A stretch of DNA of 26,924 nt from JALVIU01 sp964462295 (lineage in GTDB: Bacteria; Atribacterota; JALVIU01). The DNA lies in assembly GCA_964462295.1 (NCBI GenBank), contig CAYWXH010000020.1:1-26924 (forward strand), read 5' to 3'. The translations under genes were made by a program, and so were the position numbers. The notes beneath the pieces were generated by a model, which worked only from the letters and a program-made list of their open reading frames with translations, was not told the DNA's origin and did not search any database. Positions 15,155-23,920 of this stretch are shown here, piece by piece (positions within the stretch are counted from its first letter, which is position 1; each line of letters starts with the position of its first letter).

Positions 15155-18100
15155 ATGCAAAGCCGAGAATTAGAAAGAAAGAGTTTTGGAAAGTCCTCCA
15201 AGATTTTGGAAGTTCCTGACCTCATAGCAATACAGAAAGAGTCTTATGAGTGGTTCCTTCAGAGAAATGTTCCCCCTGAAAAGAGAAAAAAACAGGGATT
15301 GCAGGAGCTTCTTATGGATACATTCCCTATAGTAGATTATACAGGGAATCTTGTTCTAGAATTTGTAGAATACAATGTGGGTGAACCTAAATATACTCAA
15401 GAAGAGGCATATGAAAGGGGTACAAGTTATCAAGTTCCCCTTGAAATTACTTTAAGACTTAAAAACAAGGCAAGAGATGAAATAAAGGAACAAAAGATTT
15501 TCTTTGGAGAAATTCCCCTTATGACGGATAAGGGGACATTTATATTTAATGGAGCCGAGAGGGTTGTAGTGAGTCAGCTTATACGTTCCTCCGGTGCATA
15601 TTTTTATGAAAATAATTCATCTTCTGATATGCCTAATTATGGATTTAAGATTATACCTAAGATTGGTTCATGGCTTCAATTTGACATGGAAGGTGATGGA
15701 GTTATCTATGTAAAATTCGATAAAAGAAGGAAAATTCCAGTCACAATACTATTAAGGGCTTTAGGTTACAGTAGTGATGAAGAGATATTATCCCTATTTC
15801 CATACACAGATGAAATCCAGGCTACAATAAAGAAAGACCCTACAACTTCATATCATGAGGGACTACTGGAACTATTTAGAAGGCTTAGACCCAGTGAACC
15901 TCCCAATATAGATTCTGCTAAGCAAACTCTTCATAGGATGCTTTTTGATCCTAAGAGATATGATTTAGGGGAAGTGGGAAGATATAAGATTAATAAAAAG
16001 CTTTCTATTCAAGAAAGAATTATAGGTTTAGTCTTATCTGATGAATCTTTAAAAGACAATGAAGGTAATGTCATAGCAGAAGGTGGTACCTTAATAACAA
16101 AGGCTTTGGCTGAAAAAATAGAAGAATTGCGTATACCTAAAGTTGTGGTTTCTGGACCTGAGGGAGATGTAGAGGTATGGTTAGAGCTCCCAGAGACCCT
16201 CGAGAGGATTAGTGATAATCTAATAGATAGGAAGATTTTAGAAGATATATATGACGATACCGGTAAATTAATAGTAAAATCCGGGGATATTATAACTAAA
16301 GAGATTGTACGAAAATTAAAAAAGGTTAAAGATAAAGTTTTAGTAGAAAAAGGAAAGTCTCTTACTTCTGAAGATATAATTGGACTTTTGAGATATCTTT
16401 TGAATCTAAAAAGAGGGGTAGGCAAAGTAGACGATATAGATCATCTTGGTATTAGAAGGGTAAAGGCAGTAGGAGAGCTTTTACAGAATCATCTCAGAGC
16501 AGGATTTTTAAAATTAGAAAGTTCTATTAAAGAGAAGATGTCACTACAGCAAGATGATTCAGCCCTTACCCCTCAAACTCTTGTAAATGTAAGACCTATT
16601 ACTGCTATTGTAAATCAATTTTTTGGAAGTAGTCAGCTTTCTCAATTTATGGATCATGTAAATCCCCTTTCAGCACTCACTCATAAAAGGAGATTGAGTG
16701 CTTTAGGTCCTGGAGGTCTTACAAGAGAGCATGCAGGTTTTGAGGTAAGGGATGTTCATGCGAGTCATTATGGAAGAATATGTCCTGTGGAAACCCCAGA
16801 GGGGCCTAATATTGGTCTTATTGGAACCCTTGCTGTATATGCAAGGATAAATGAAATGGGATTTATTGAGACACCTTATAGAGTTGTAAAGAATGGAAAA
16901 GCTACAAATGAAGTAAGGTATCTCACGGCAATAGATGAAGAGGGCTTGAGAATAGCCCCTGCTACACTGAATCTTGATAAAGATGGAAATATATTAGATG
17001 AAGAGGTGCCAGTAAGATACAACGGCCGTGCTATTATGGTTTCCAAAGATGAGGTGGATATGATGGATGTGGCCCCGAACCAAATGGTTGGTGTTTCTGC
17101 TTCTCTTATTCCATTTTTGGAACATGATGATGCAAATAGGGCATTAATGGGTGCAAATATGCAAAGGCAAGCAGTTCCACTTATACGGCCTGAGGCACCT
17201 TTAGTAGGTACAGGAATGGAAAAGATGGCGGCAAAATATTCAGGGGCATTAGTTATATCTGATGTAAGCGGAGAAGTTGTAAAGGTCTCCGGAGACGAGA
17301 TAAGTGTGAAAACTAAAAATGGTGACATAAAGACATATACTCTTCAGAGATTTAAGAGAACAAACCAAGGTACATGTTTTAATCAAAAACCCTTAGTTTC
17401 TAAAGGAGATAAGATAAAAATAGGTGATGTTTTGGCAGATGGTCCCCTTACAGATAGGGGAGATCTTGCACTTGGAAGAAATCTTTTGGTGGCATTTATG
17501 CCGTGGCGAGGTTATAATTTTGAAGATGCCATTTTAATAAATGAGAGATTACTAAAAGAAGATATATTGACCTCTATTCATATTTTAGAGTACGAAGTAG
17601 AGGCAAGAGATACAAAATTAGGCCCTGAAGAAATAACTCGGGATATTCCAAATGTAGGAGAGTCTGCACTTCGCAATCTTGATGAGAGAGGTATTATAAG
17701 AGTTGGAGCAAAAGTTAAGGAAAAAGATATACTTGTGGGAAAGGTAACTCCTAAGGGAGAGACAGAACTTTCTGCAGAAGAGAGGTTATTAAGGGCTATT
17801 TTTGGTGAAAAAGCAAGAGATGTGAAGGATACATCTCTTAGGGTATCCCATGGAGAATATGGAAAAGTCATAGCAGTAAAAGAATTCTCACGAGAGGCTG
17901 GTGATGAGTTACCCTCTGGTGTAAATAGGTTGGTAAAAGTATGGGTTGCCCAGAAGAGAAAAATTTCTGTAGGAGATAAGCTTTCAGGAAGGCATGGAAA
18001 CAAGGGAGTTGTTTCAAGGATAGTACCAGAGGAAGATATGCCATTTTTGGAAGATGGGACACCCGTTGATATTGTGCTTAATCCTTTAGGTGTTCCATCT

Positions 18101-18730
18101 CGTATGAATATCGGACAGATATTAGAGACCCATTTGGGATGGGCTGTCAAAAAACTTGGATTACATATTGCTACACCTGCATTTGATGGTGCAAGTGAAA
18201 AAGATATAGAAGAATATCTTGAAAGGGCAGGACTACCCCGTAATGGAAAGGTTTATCTACGGGATGGTAGGACAGGGGAAAGATTTAATAACCCTGTAAC
18301 CGTAGGTTATATATATATGTTAAAACTTATTCACCTTGTAGATGATAAGATTCATGCGAGAGCAACAGGACCATACTCCTTGGTTACACAACAACCTTTA
18401 GGAGGAAAGGCCCAATTTGGTGGTCAGAGATTTGGAGAAATGGAAGTGTGGGCCCTTGAGGGCTATGGGTCTGCATACACCCTCCAAGAGATGTTAACAG
18501 TAAAATCAGATGATGTAATAGGTAGGGTAAAAACATATGAAGCTATTATAAGAGGGGAAAATATCCCAACACCTGGTATTCCTGAATCTTTCAAGGTGCT
18601 TATAAAAGAGCTTCAAAGTCTTGCTCTTAAGGTGCAGATATATGATGAAAAAGGTAATGAAATTCAGTTAAAGGAGATGGAGGAGGACCTTGGAACAGTA
18701 TCTTTGAAGGCCTCTCCGTGGAAAGATTGA
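15155..18730 (+). CDS. rpoB: DNA-directed RNA polymerase subunit beta
   Basis: Beta subunit of RNA polymerase, 1191 aa, forming half of the active-site cleft. Conserved regions run in order: the protrusion and lobe (TFIFNGAERVVVSQL), KRYDLGEVGRYKIN (267-280), VDDIDHLGIRRVKAVGE, and the rifampicin pocket FGSSQLSQFMDHVNPLSALT (490-509), with the main resistance positions in their sensitive form. RPEAPLVGTGME, AFMPWRGYNFEDAI, KLSGRHGNKGVVS and the C-terminal clamp (GGKAQFGGQRFGEMEVWALE) follow. Between about 286 and 402 lies a lineage-type insertion made of two related modules. The ATG at 15155 has a GAGGGTGG ribosome-binding site; GTG at 15151 is an alternative. No rplL or rplJ precedes it. Confidence 0.98.
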   Translation: MQSRELERKSFGKSSKILEVPDLIAIQKESYEWFLQRNVPPEKRKKQGLQELLMDTFPIVDYTGNLVLEFVEYNVGEPKYTQEEAYERGTSYQVPLEITLRLKNKARDEIKEQKIFFGEIPLMTDKGTFIFNGAERVVVSQLIRSSGAYFYENNSSSDMPNYGFKIIPKIGSWLQFDMEGDGVIYVKFDKRRKIPVTILLRALGYSSDEEILSLFPYTDEIQATIKKDPTTSYHEGLLELFRRLRPSEPPNIDSAKQTLHRMLFDPKRYDLGEVGRYKINKKLSIQERIIGLVLSDESLKDNEGNVIAEGGTLITKALAEKIEELRIPKVVVSGPEGDVEVWLELPETLERISDNLIDRKILEDIYDDTGKLIVKSGDIITKEIVRKLKKVKDKVLVEKGKSLTSEDIIGLLRYLLNLKRGVGKVDDIDHLGIRRVKAVGELLQNHLRAGFLKLESSIKEKMSLQQDDSALTPQTLVNVRPITAIVNQFFGSSQLSQFMDHVNPLSALTHKRRLSALGPGGLTREHAGFEVRDVHASHYGRICPVETPEGPNIGLIGTLAVYARINEMGFIETPYRVVKNGKATNEVRYLTAIDEEGLRIAPATLNLDKDGNILDEEVPVRYNGRAIMVSKDEVDMMDVAPNQMVGVSASLIPFLEHDDANRALMGANMQRQAVPLIRPEAPLVGTGMEKMAAKYSGALVISDVSGEVVKVSGDEISVKTKNGDIKTYTLQRFKRTNQGTCFNQKPLVSKGDKIKIGDVLADGPLTDRGDLALGRNLLVAFMPWRGYNFEDAILINERLLKEDILTSIHILEYEVEARDTKLGPEEITRDIPNVGESALRNLDERGIIRVGAKVKEKDILVGKVTPKGETELSAEERLLRAIFGEKARDVKDTSLRVSHGEYGKVIAVKEFSREAGDELPSGVNRLVKVWVAQKRKISVGDKLSGRHGNKGVVSRIVPEEDMPFLEDGTPVDIVLNPLGVPSRMNIGQILETHLGWAVKKLGLHIATPAFDGASEKDIEEYLERAGLPRNGKVYLRDGRTGERFNNPVTVGYIYMLKLIHLVDDKIHARATGPYSLVTQQPLGGKAQFGGQRFGEMEVWALEGYGSAYTLQEMLTVKSDDVIGRVKTYEAIIRGENIPTPGIPESFKVLIKELQSLALKVQIYDEKGNEIQLKEMEEDLGTVSLKASPWKD
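16031..16351 (+). repeat. Two related modules inside the RpoB insertion
   Basis: Within rpoB, residues 293-334 and 360-399 share one pattern: an acidic stretch, an NEG/DTG turn, two or three aliphatics, a G-containing turn, IT, a charged helix and a V-V or V-L-V strand (SLKDNEGNVIAEGGTLITK and IYDDTGKLIVKSGDIITK). This is the same pattern as the modules in the RpoC C-terminal insertion. The similarity is at protein level; the DNA is diverged. Confidence 0.6.
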
Positions 18731-18760
18731 TGAAAATTTATAAAGTAGAGGTGAACTCCT

Positions 18761-21700
18761 TTGGCCAATTATAAAGAATTTGTAAGCTTAAAGATAAGTC
18801 TTGCTTCTCCTGAAGAGATAAGGGCATGGTCTCATGGAGAAGTCAAAAAACCAGAGACTATTAATTATAGAAGTTTAAAACCAGAAAAAGATGGGCTCTT
18901 TTGTGAAAGAATATTTGGACCTGTAAAGGATTGGGAATGTCATTGTGGGAAATACAAAGGCAAGAAACATGCTGGAATGATATGTGATAAATGTGGCGTA
19001 GAAATAACAAGGTCTATAGTAAGAAGAGAGAGAATGGGACATATAGAACTTGCTGCCCCTGTTTCTCATATATGGTATTTTAAAGGTATACCAAGCCCTA
19101 TGTCTTTACTTTTAAATATTACTACTAAGGAACTTGAGAAAATTCTATATTTCGCATCTACGAGAAAAAGAGAGCAACTTTATAAGGTAAAAAAAGCCTC
19201 TATTACATCTGATTTGAGAGAAGGAGATATCCTTACTGAAACTGAATACAATATATATAAAAAATACGGAGAAAATATTGAGGCAGAAAGGGCATATCAG
19301 ATTTCTCATGTACCTGAACTTAATATTAAAATTGGAGATATTTTATCAGAGGAGGATTATGAAGAATTAAAGGAAAAATATGGTATATTTTTCCGAGCCG
19401 TTCCTCAAACAGTAGGGGTTGATATAGGGCTTTCCGTTGGAGATGTAATTTCAGAAGATGATTATACTTCATTATTAGAAGAACATGAAGGAGATTTTGA
19501 GGTAGAAAAGCTCGAAGGAGAAGATGGATTTGTTGTTACGGCTGTTAAAGGTACCAAGACCTATAGAGTTGTTTGGGTTTTTTCTCCTTCTAATGAATGG
19601 GATCTTATAAGTGAAAGTGAGGTAGACTTTTATAGAACTAACTTTGGAGGAGATGCAGAGTTAGCGGTAAGGACTATTGAAGAATCTTCATATATAGTAA
19701 TAAATCCGGGACAGAGTGGTTATACCCGCGGTGAAATTATATTGGAAAGTATCCATAGATTGCTCTCAAAATATGATCCTGATTATAAAGGAGGAATAGG
19801 AGCAGAGGCTATAAAAGAACTCCTTGCCTCTTTAGATCTTGAAGAACTTGCAAGGTCCCTTAGAAAACAGATAAGGAATACAAAAGGACAAAAGAATAGA
19901 AAACTTGTGAAAAGACTTCAGATAGTAGAGGCCTTTAGAAAATCAGGAAATAAACCAGAGTGGATGATATTAGAAGTATTACCTGTTATTCCTCCTGATT
20001 TAAGACCTATGGTTCAACTTGATGGGGGTAGATTTGCTACCTCAGATCTCAATGATCTTTACAGAAGGGTAATAAATAGAAATAGTAGATTAAAAAAACT
20101 AATAGATATGGGTGCCCCAGATATTATAATAAAAAATGAAAAAAGAATGCTACAAGAAGCTGTAGATGCTTTAATAGAAAATGGTAGAAGGGGCAGAGCG
20201 GTTCTTGCATCAGGTAATAGGCCTCTTAAATCTCTAAGTGATATACTAAAAGGGAAAAAGGGAAGATTTAGACAAAATCTATTAGGAAAACGTGTTGATT
20301 ATTCGGGTAGGTCTGTTATAGTGGTTGGCCCTGAACTTAAATTTCATCAGTGTGGGCTTCCAAAAAGAATGGCCCTTGAACTTTTCAAGCCTTTTGTTAT
20401 AAGAGAACTTGTAAGAGAGGGTTTTGCCCATAATATAAAAAGTGCAAAAAGGATGATAGATAATGCTACTTCTGAGGTATGGGAGGTACTTGAAAGGGTT
20501 ACAAAAAATCATCCTGTACTTTTAAATAGGGCACCTACTCTTCATAGACTTGGCATTCAAGCCTTTGAGCCGGTTCTTGTAGAGGGAAATGCCATAAAAA
20601 TTCATCCATTAGTATGTACAGCATTTAATGCGGACTTTGACGGGGATCAGATTGCAGTCCATGTACCACTTTCCTTTGAGGCAAGGGCAGAATCGAGATT
20701 ACTTATGCTTTCTTCCAATAATATACTCTCCCCTGCATCTGGCAAACCGCTTGCTGTCCCTACTCAGGATATCGTGTTAGGTATGTATTATCTTACTTAT
20801 TCACCATATAAAACAGAAAAGGAAATTTTGAAACATGCAAAGAGGGTTTATGGATCTGTAGATGAGGCTATACTCTCATATCAAAATGAAACCCTTAATA
20901 AAGAGGTAGGTCTTTCAGAGGTACAAGAGCCAATAAAAGTTAGAGTAAAGGGAAAAATTAGAGGGACTACAATAGGAAGACTACTATTTAATGAGGTATT
21001 TCCTGAGGATTTTGAGTTTTATAATGATATCGTAAAAAAATCTACTTTGGAGAAATTGGTAACAGCTGTATATTCAAGGTATGGAAATTCAAAAACAGTA
21101 GAGGTGTTGGATAAGCTTAAAAATCTTGGATTTGAGTTTTCTACATTATCTGGAATCTCTATAGGTATAGGAGACCTTGAAATTCCATCCAATAAAGAGG
21201 GTATAATTGCAGAGGCTGAAAAAAAGGTAGAGGCTATTAATGCAAGATTCGCAGCGGGAATGCTTACACAAGACGAGAAGGAACAAGAAGTTTCAATTAT
21301 CTGGGGAGATGCATCTAAGAAAGTTGGAGATGCAATTCTTGAAAACCTTGGAGAGAAGAACTCTTTGTTTATAATGGCAGATTCAGGGGCAAGGGGTAGT
21401 AAAGACCAGATAAGTCAGCTTGCTGGTATGAGAGGACTTATGGCTGATACAACTGGAAGAATTATTGAATTTCCTATAAAAGCAAGCTTTAGAGAGGGTC
21501 TTTCTGTTTTAGAGTACTTCTATTCTACTCATGGTGCCCGAAAGGGTCTTGCTGATACGGCTCTGCGTACAGCAAAATCAGGCTATCTTACACGTAGATT
21601 AGTGGATGTCTCTCAGGACCTTATAGTTAGAGAAGAAGATTGTGGTACTAAAGATGGGATTTTAGTTACAGACCTTATGAATGATGGTGCAGTAGTAGAA

Positions 21701-23824
21701 AAACTAAAAGATAGAATTATGGGAAGGACCTCTGTAGAGAGAATTATTCATCCAGAGACAGGTGAGGTTATTGTAGAGGCAGATGAAGAAATTACACCCG
21801 AGAAGGCAGAGGAGATTGAAAAGGCTGGGATAAAAGAGGTAAAAATTAGATCAGTACTTACGTGTCAAACAAAGTATGGTGTATGTGCAAAATGTTATGG
21901 AAGAGATCTCGCTACTGGAAGACTTGTAAATGTAGGAGAGGCAGTAGGTATTATCGCAGCACAGTCTATAGGAGAACCTGGTACTCAGCTTACACTTCGT
22001 ACTTTCCATACAGGTGGTGTTCGTAGGGCAGAGGGAGATATTACATACGGTTTACCACAGGTAGAACAATTATTTGAGGCAAGGAGACCACCAAACCAGG
22101 CTATTCTTTCAGATGTTGAAGGAGAAGTTATTGATATAAAGAAAGATGAAAAAAGAACTAAGATTTATATAAAGACTAAAAATGATGGGATCCAGACATA
22201 TCTTGTCCCAAGAGAGATGGCTAATAAAATAATAGTAAAAGTAGGCGATTCGGTTGGGAGGGGGGATTATCTTACTAAAGGAGATGCAAGCCCTAAGGAT
22301 ATATTACGTACAAAGGGAGTAAGACCTGTTCAAGAATATCTTCTCTCCAAGATTCAGTCTATATATCGTTCTCAAGGTGTTATTATCAACGATAAACATA
22401 TAGAGATAATTATTAGACAAATTGCAAGGGCAAATAAGGTTTATGTAAGGGAGGCAGGAGATACTGAACTTTTATCTGGTGAGTTAGTCTATAGAACTGA
22501 TTTTGAAAGAGAGAACACAAAAATTTCTAGAAAAAATAAAAATATAGAAGTCGCAAATATTAATTTATTGAAAGGCAATATAGTAAAAGAAAAGATTGTA
22601 GAAAAAGAAGAAGGAGGAAAAATTCTTGCAGAAAAAGGAATGGAAATAGATGAAGATATTGCAAAACAGATAATAAAATCTGATGTAAAAGTTTTATATC
22701 TCGAAGATAAGGATAGATTCCCATTTATAGTTTACAAAGGAAATTCCTTATTTATTAAAGAAGTGTCAGGGTCCACATTAGATAAGCCTATAGTTTTAAC
22801 CTTTGGGGAACAGGAAGATAATGGTAAAAAGGTGGTACTTGAACATGGAACTATCCTTACTCCAGAAATATTAGAAGATCTTGTGGATAATGAAATTCAA
22901 TCTATCACCCTTATTGATGAAAAAATGATAGAGAAATTATCAGGTTTTACTTTGGCTGAGGACCTTGTAGATTTTGAAACTGGAGAGCTTTTAGGAAAGG
23001 CTGGAGAGAGAATTACATCTGATATTATAGAAAATATAAAGCTTTCAAACGTACCCATTGTAAAAGTATGGGAAGGAGTGGAGACCATATCTCTAAAAGA
23101 TAAGCTGATAAGGATGTTGCGAGAGGAAATTTTAGGGGCCCCATTGGGTGGACCCGTAGAGATCCCAGGAAATGGAAAAGTTTTGGGTGCAGCCGGGAAA
23201 CAGATTACAAGAAATATGATAAGAGAATTTGTAACTCAAGGTGTAGAAGAGATCCCTCTCTCAGATGGAAGATTTTTCTCCATTGAGGGAAGGGCTTTAG
23301 AATTTCTATATAAGGATGTAGTGGGAAAGACCCCCGTACAAGATATAATTGATACCTCTACAGGAGATGTAGTAATAAAGGCTCAAGATGTTATAAAGAA
23401 GGAAGATGCTGAAAAAATAGTAAAAGCAAAAATTGACTTTATAAGACTAAAGACTAGGAGAACAAAGATAGGGATAAGACTTATAAGGAAGAGAGTTGGC
23501 TATATAAGAAATAAACTTGAAAATGCAGAAGGTAAACCTATAGTGCAGGGTATTACCAAGGCTTCGCTCCTTACAGATAGCTTCCTTTCTTCTGCATCAT
23601 TCCAAAGAACTACTCATGTGCTTACAGATGCAGCTATAAAGGGAAAAGTAGACAATCTGTTGGGATTAAAAGAAAATGTAATAATTGGAAAAGTTATCCC
23701 TGCTGGAACAGGTCTTAGGGAATATAGAAAGTTAAAACTTAAGAAAAAAGTCAAAAAAGTTGATGTAGAAAATATATGGGAAGAAAATATAGAAAAAAGC
23801 TTGACAGAGAAGGAAGATATTTGA
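18761..23824 (+). CDS. rpoC: DNA-directed RNA polymerase subunit beta prime
   Basis: Beta-prime subunit, 1687 aa, carrying the catalytic Mg site NADFDGDQ (Asp625, Asp627, Asp629). The N-terminal zinc site is Cys60, Cys62, Cys75, Cys78; the second is Cys961, Cys1035, Cys1042, Cys1045. The bridge helix/trigger loop region reads EAVGIIAAQSIGEPGTQLT and LRTFHTGG (1060-1086), with no SI3-type insertion inside the trigger loop. At least two regions are larger than in typical 1150-1400-aa RpoC: residues about 145-343, between the clamp and the GIGAEAIKELL segment, and about 1254-1590, just before the conserved GITKASLLTDSFLSSASF. Both contain repeated modules. The TTG start at 18761 has AGAGGTGA six bases upstream, 30 bp after rpoB. 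Thermotoga RpoC is, from memory, of similar length. Confidence 0.98.
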   Translation: MANYKEFVSLKISLASPEEIRAWSHGEVKKPETINYRSLKPEKDGLFCERIFGPVKDWECHCGKYKGKKHAGMICDKCGVEITRSIVRRERMGHIELAAPVSHIWYFKGIPSPMSLLLNITTKELEKILYFASTRKREQLYKVKKASITSDLREGDILTETEYNIYKKYGENIEAERAYQISHVPELNIKIGDILSEEDYEELKEKYGIFFRAVPQTVGVDIGLSVGDVISEDDYTSLLEEHEGDFEVEKLEGEDGFVVTAVKGTKTYRVVWVFSPSNEWDLISESEVDFYRTNFGGDAELAVRTIEESSYIVINPGQSGYTRGEIILESIHRLLSKYDPDYKGGIGAEAIKELLASLDLEELARSLRKQIRNTKGQKNRKLVKRLQIVEAFRKSGNKPEWMILEVLPVIPPDLRPMVQLDGGRFATSDLNDLYRRVINRNSRLKKLIDMGAPDIIIKNEKRMLQEAVDALIENGRRGRAVLASGNRPLKSLSDILKGKKGRFRQNLLGKRVDYSGRSVIVVGPELKFHQCGLPKRMALELFKPFVIRELVREGFAHNIKSAKRMIDNATSEVWEVLERVTKNHPVLLNRAPTLHRLGIQAFEPVLVEGNAIKIHPLVCTAFNADFDGDQIAVHVPLSFEARAESRLLMLSSNNILSPASGKPLAVPTQDIVLGMYYLTYSPYKTEKEILKHAKRVYGSVDEAILSYQNETLNKEVGLSEVQEPIKVRVKGKIRGTTIGRLLFNEVFPEDFEFYNDIVKKSTLEKLVTAVYSRYGNSKTVEVLDKLKNLGFEFSTLSGISIGIGDLEIPSNKEGIIAEAEKKVEAINARFAAGMLTQDEKEQEVSIIWGDASKKVGDAILENLGEKNSLFIMADSGARGSKDQISQLAGMRGLMADTTGRIIEFPIKASFREGLSVLEYFYSTHGARKGLADTALRTAKSGYLTRRLVDVSQDLIVREEDCGTKDGILVTDLMNDGAVVEKLKDRIMGRTSVERIIHPETGEVIVEADEEITPEKAEEIEKAGIKEVKIRSVLTCQTKYGVCAKCYGRDLATGRLVNVGEAVGIIAAQSIGEPGTQLTLRTFHTGGVRRAEGDITYGLPQVEQLFEARRPPNQAILSDVEGEVIDIKKDEKRTKIYIKTKNDGIQTYLVPREMANKIIVKVGDSVGRGDYLTKGDASPKDILRTKGVRPVQEYLLSKIQSIYRSQGVIINDKHIEIIIRQIARANKVYVREAGDTELLSGELVYRTDFERENTKISRKNKNIEVANINLLKGNIVKEKIVEKEEGGKILAEKGMEIDEDIAKQIIKSDVKVLYLEDKDRFPFIVYKGNSLFIKEVSGSTLDKPIVLTFGEQEDNGKKVVLEHGTILTPEILEDLVDNEIQSITLIDEKMIEKLSGFTLAEDLVDFETGELLGKAGERITSDIIENIKLSNVPIVKVWEGVETISLKDKLIRMLREEILGAPLGGPVEIPGNGKVLGAAGKQITRNMIREFVTQGVEEIPLSDGRFFSIEGRALEFLYKDVVGKTPVQDIIDTSTGDVVIKAQDVIKKEDAEKIVKAKIDFIRLKTRRTKIGIRLIRKRVGYIRNKLENAEGKPIVQGITKASLLTDSFLSSASFQRTTHVLTDAAIKGKVDNLLGLKENVIIGKVIPAGTGLREYRKLKLKKKVKKVDVENIWEENIEKSLTEKEDI
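19223..19465 (+). repeat. Three GD-[IV]-[LI]-[ST]-E modules in the RpoC N-terminal insertion
   Basis: Within rpoC, GDILTETEY (155-163), GDILSEEDY (192-200) and GDVISEDDY (227-235) recur 37 and 35 residues apart, each followed by a charged helix. Other bacteria usually have a single LTEEEY-type motif at this site, so the unit appears triplicated here. Protein-level repeat; the DNA copies are diverged. Confidence 0.6.
22589..23452 (+). repeat. Five tandem degenerate modules in the RpoC C-terminal insertion
   Basis: Within rpoC, residues about 1277-1316, 1342-1387, 1396-1438, 1463-1502 and 1524-1564 repeat a unit of about 40 residues: [DNG]-x-[TNG]-G-[EKD]-x-[VL]-x3-[AGH]-x3-I-[TK], an amphipathic helix, then a short hydrophobic strand. 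The clearest copies are FETGELLGKAGERIT and TSTGDVVIKAQDVIKKEDAE. Both resemble the conserved module at 990-1033 of the same protein (PETGEVIVEADEEITPEKAE). Confidence 0.65.
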
Positions 23825-23830
23825 TAGAAT
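23801..23830 (+). promoter_or_regulatory. Probable promoter of the rpsL-rpsG-fusA-tuf operon, overlapping the rpoC stop
   Basis: TTGACA (23801-23806), an 18-bp spacer and TAGAAT (23825-23830), with TG at 23822-23823 as an extended -10. The -35 is a perfect consensus. The rpoC stop codon (23822-23824) lies inside the promoter. Transcription would start near 23837, giving a leader of about 84 bases before rpsL. Some read-through from rpoC is also likely, because no terminator is visible. Confidence 0.55.
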
Positions 23831-23863
23831 ATTATCTGTCTGTAAAATGGCCAAATAATGAAA

Positions 23864-23880
23864 ATATAGAAATTCTATAT
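23864..23880 (+). promoter_or_regulatory. AT-rich palindrome in the rpsL leader
   Basis: ATATAGAA, one central A, then TTCTATAT: a perfect 17-base palindrome 40 bases before the rpsL start. As RNA it could form only a weak six-pair hairpin. It may be a protein site or chance in AT-rich DNA; no function is claimed. Confidence 0.3.
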
Positions 23881-23920
23881 AAAGTAGTAAATTTAGAGCC
23901 AATGATAGGGAGGTTTTATA

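Noticed and set aside
16009..18150. Long minus-strand open frames inside rpoB
   Set aside because: They are antisense shadows of conserved rpoB codons with no ribosome-binding site and no recognisable domain.
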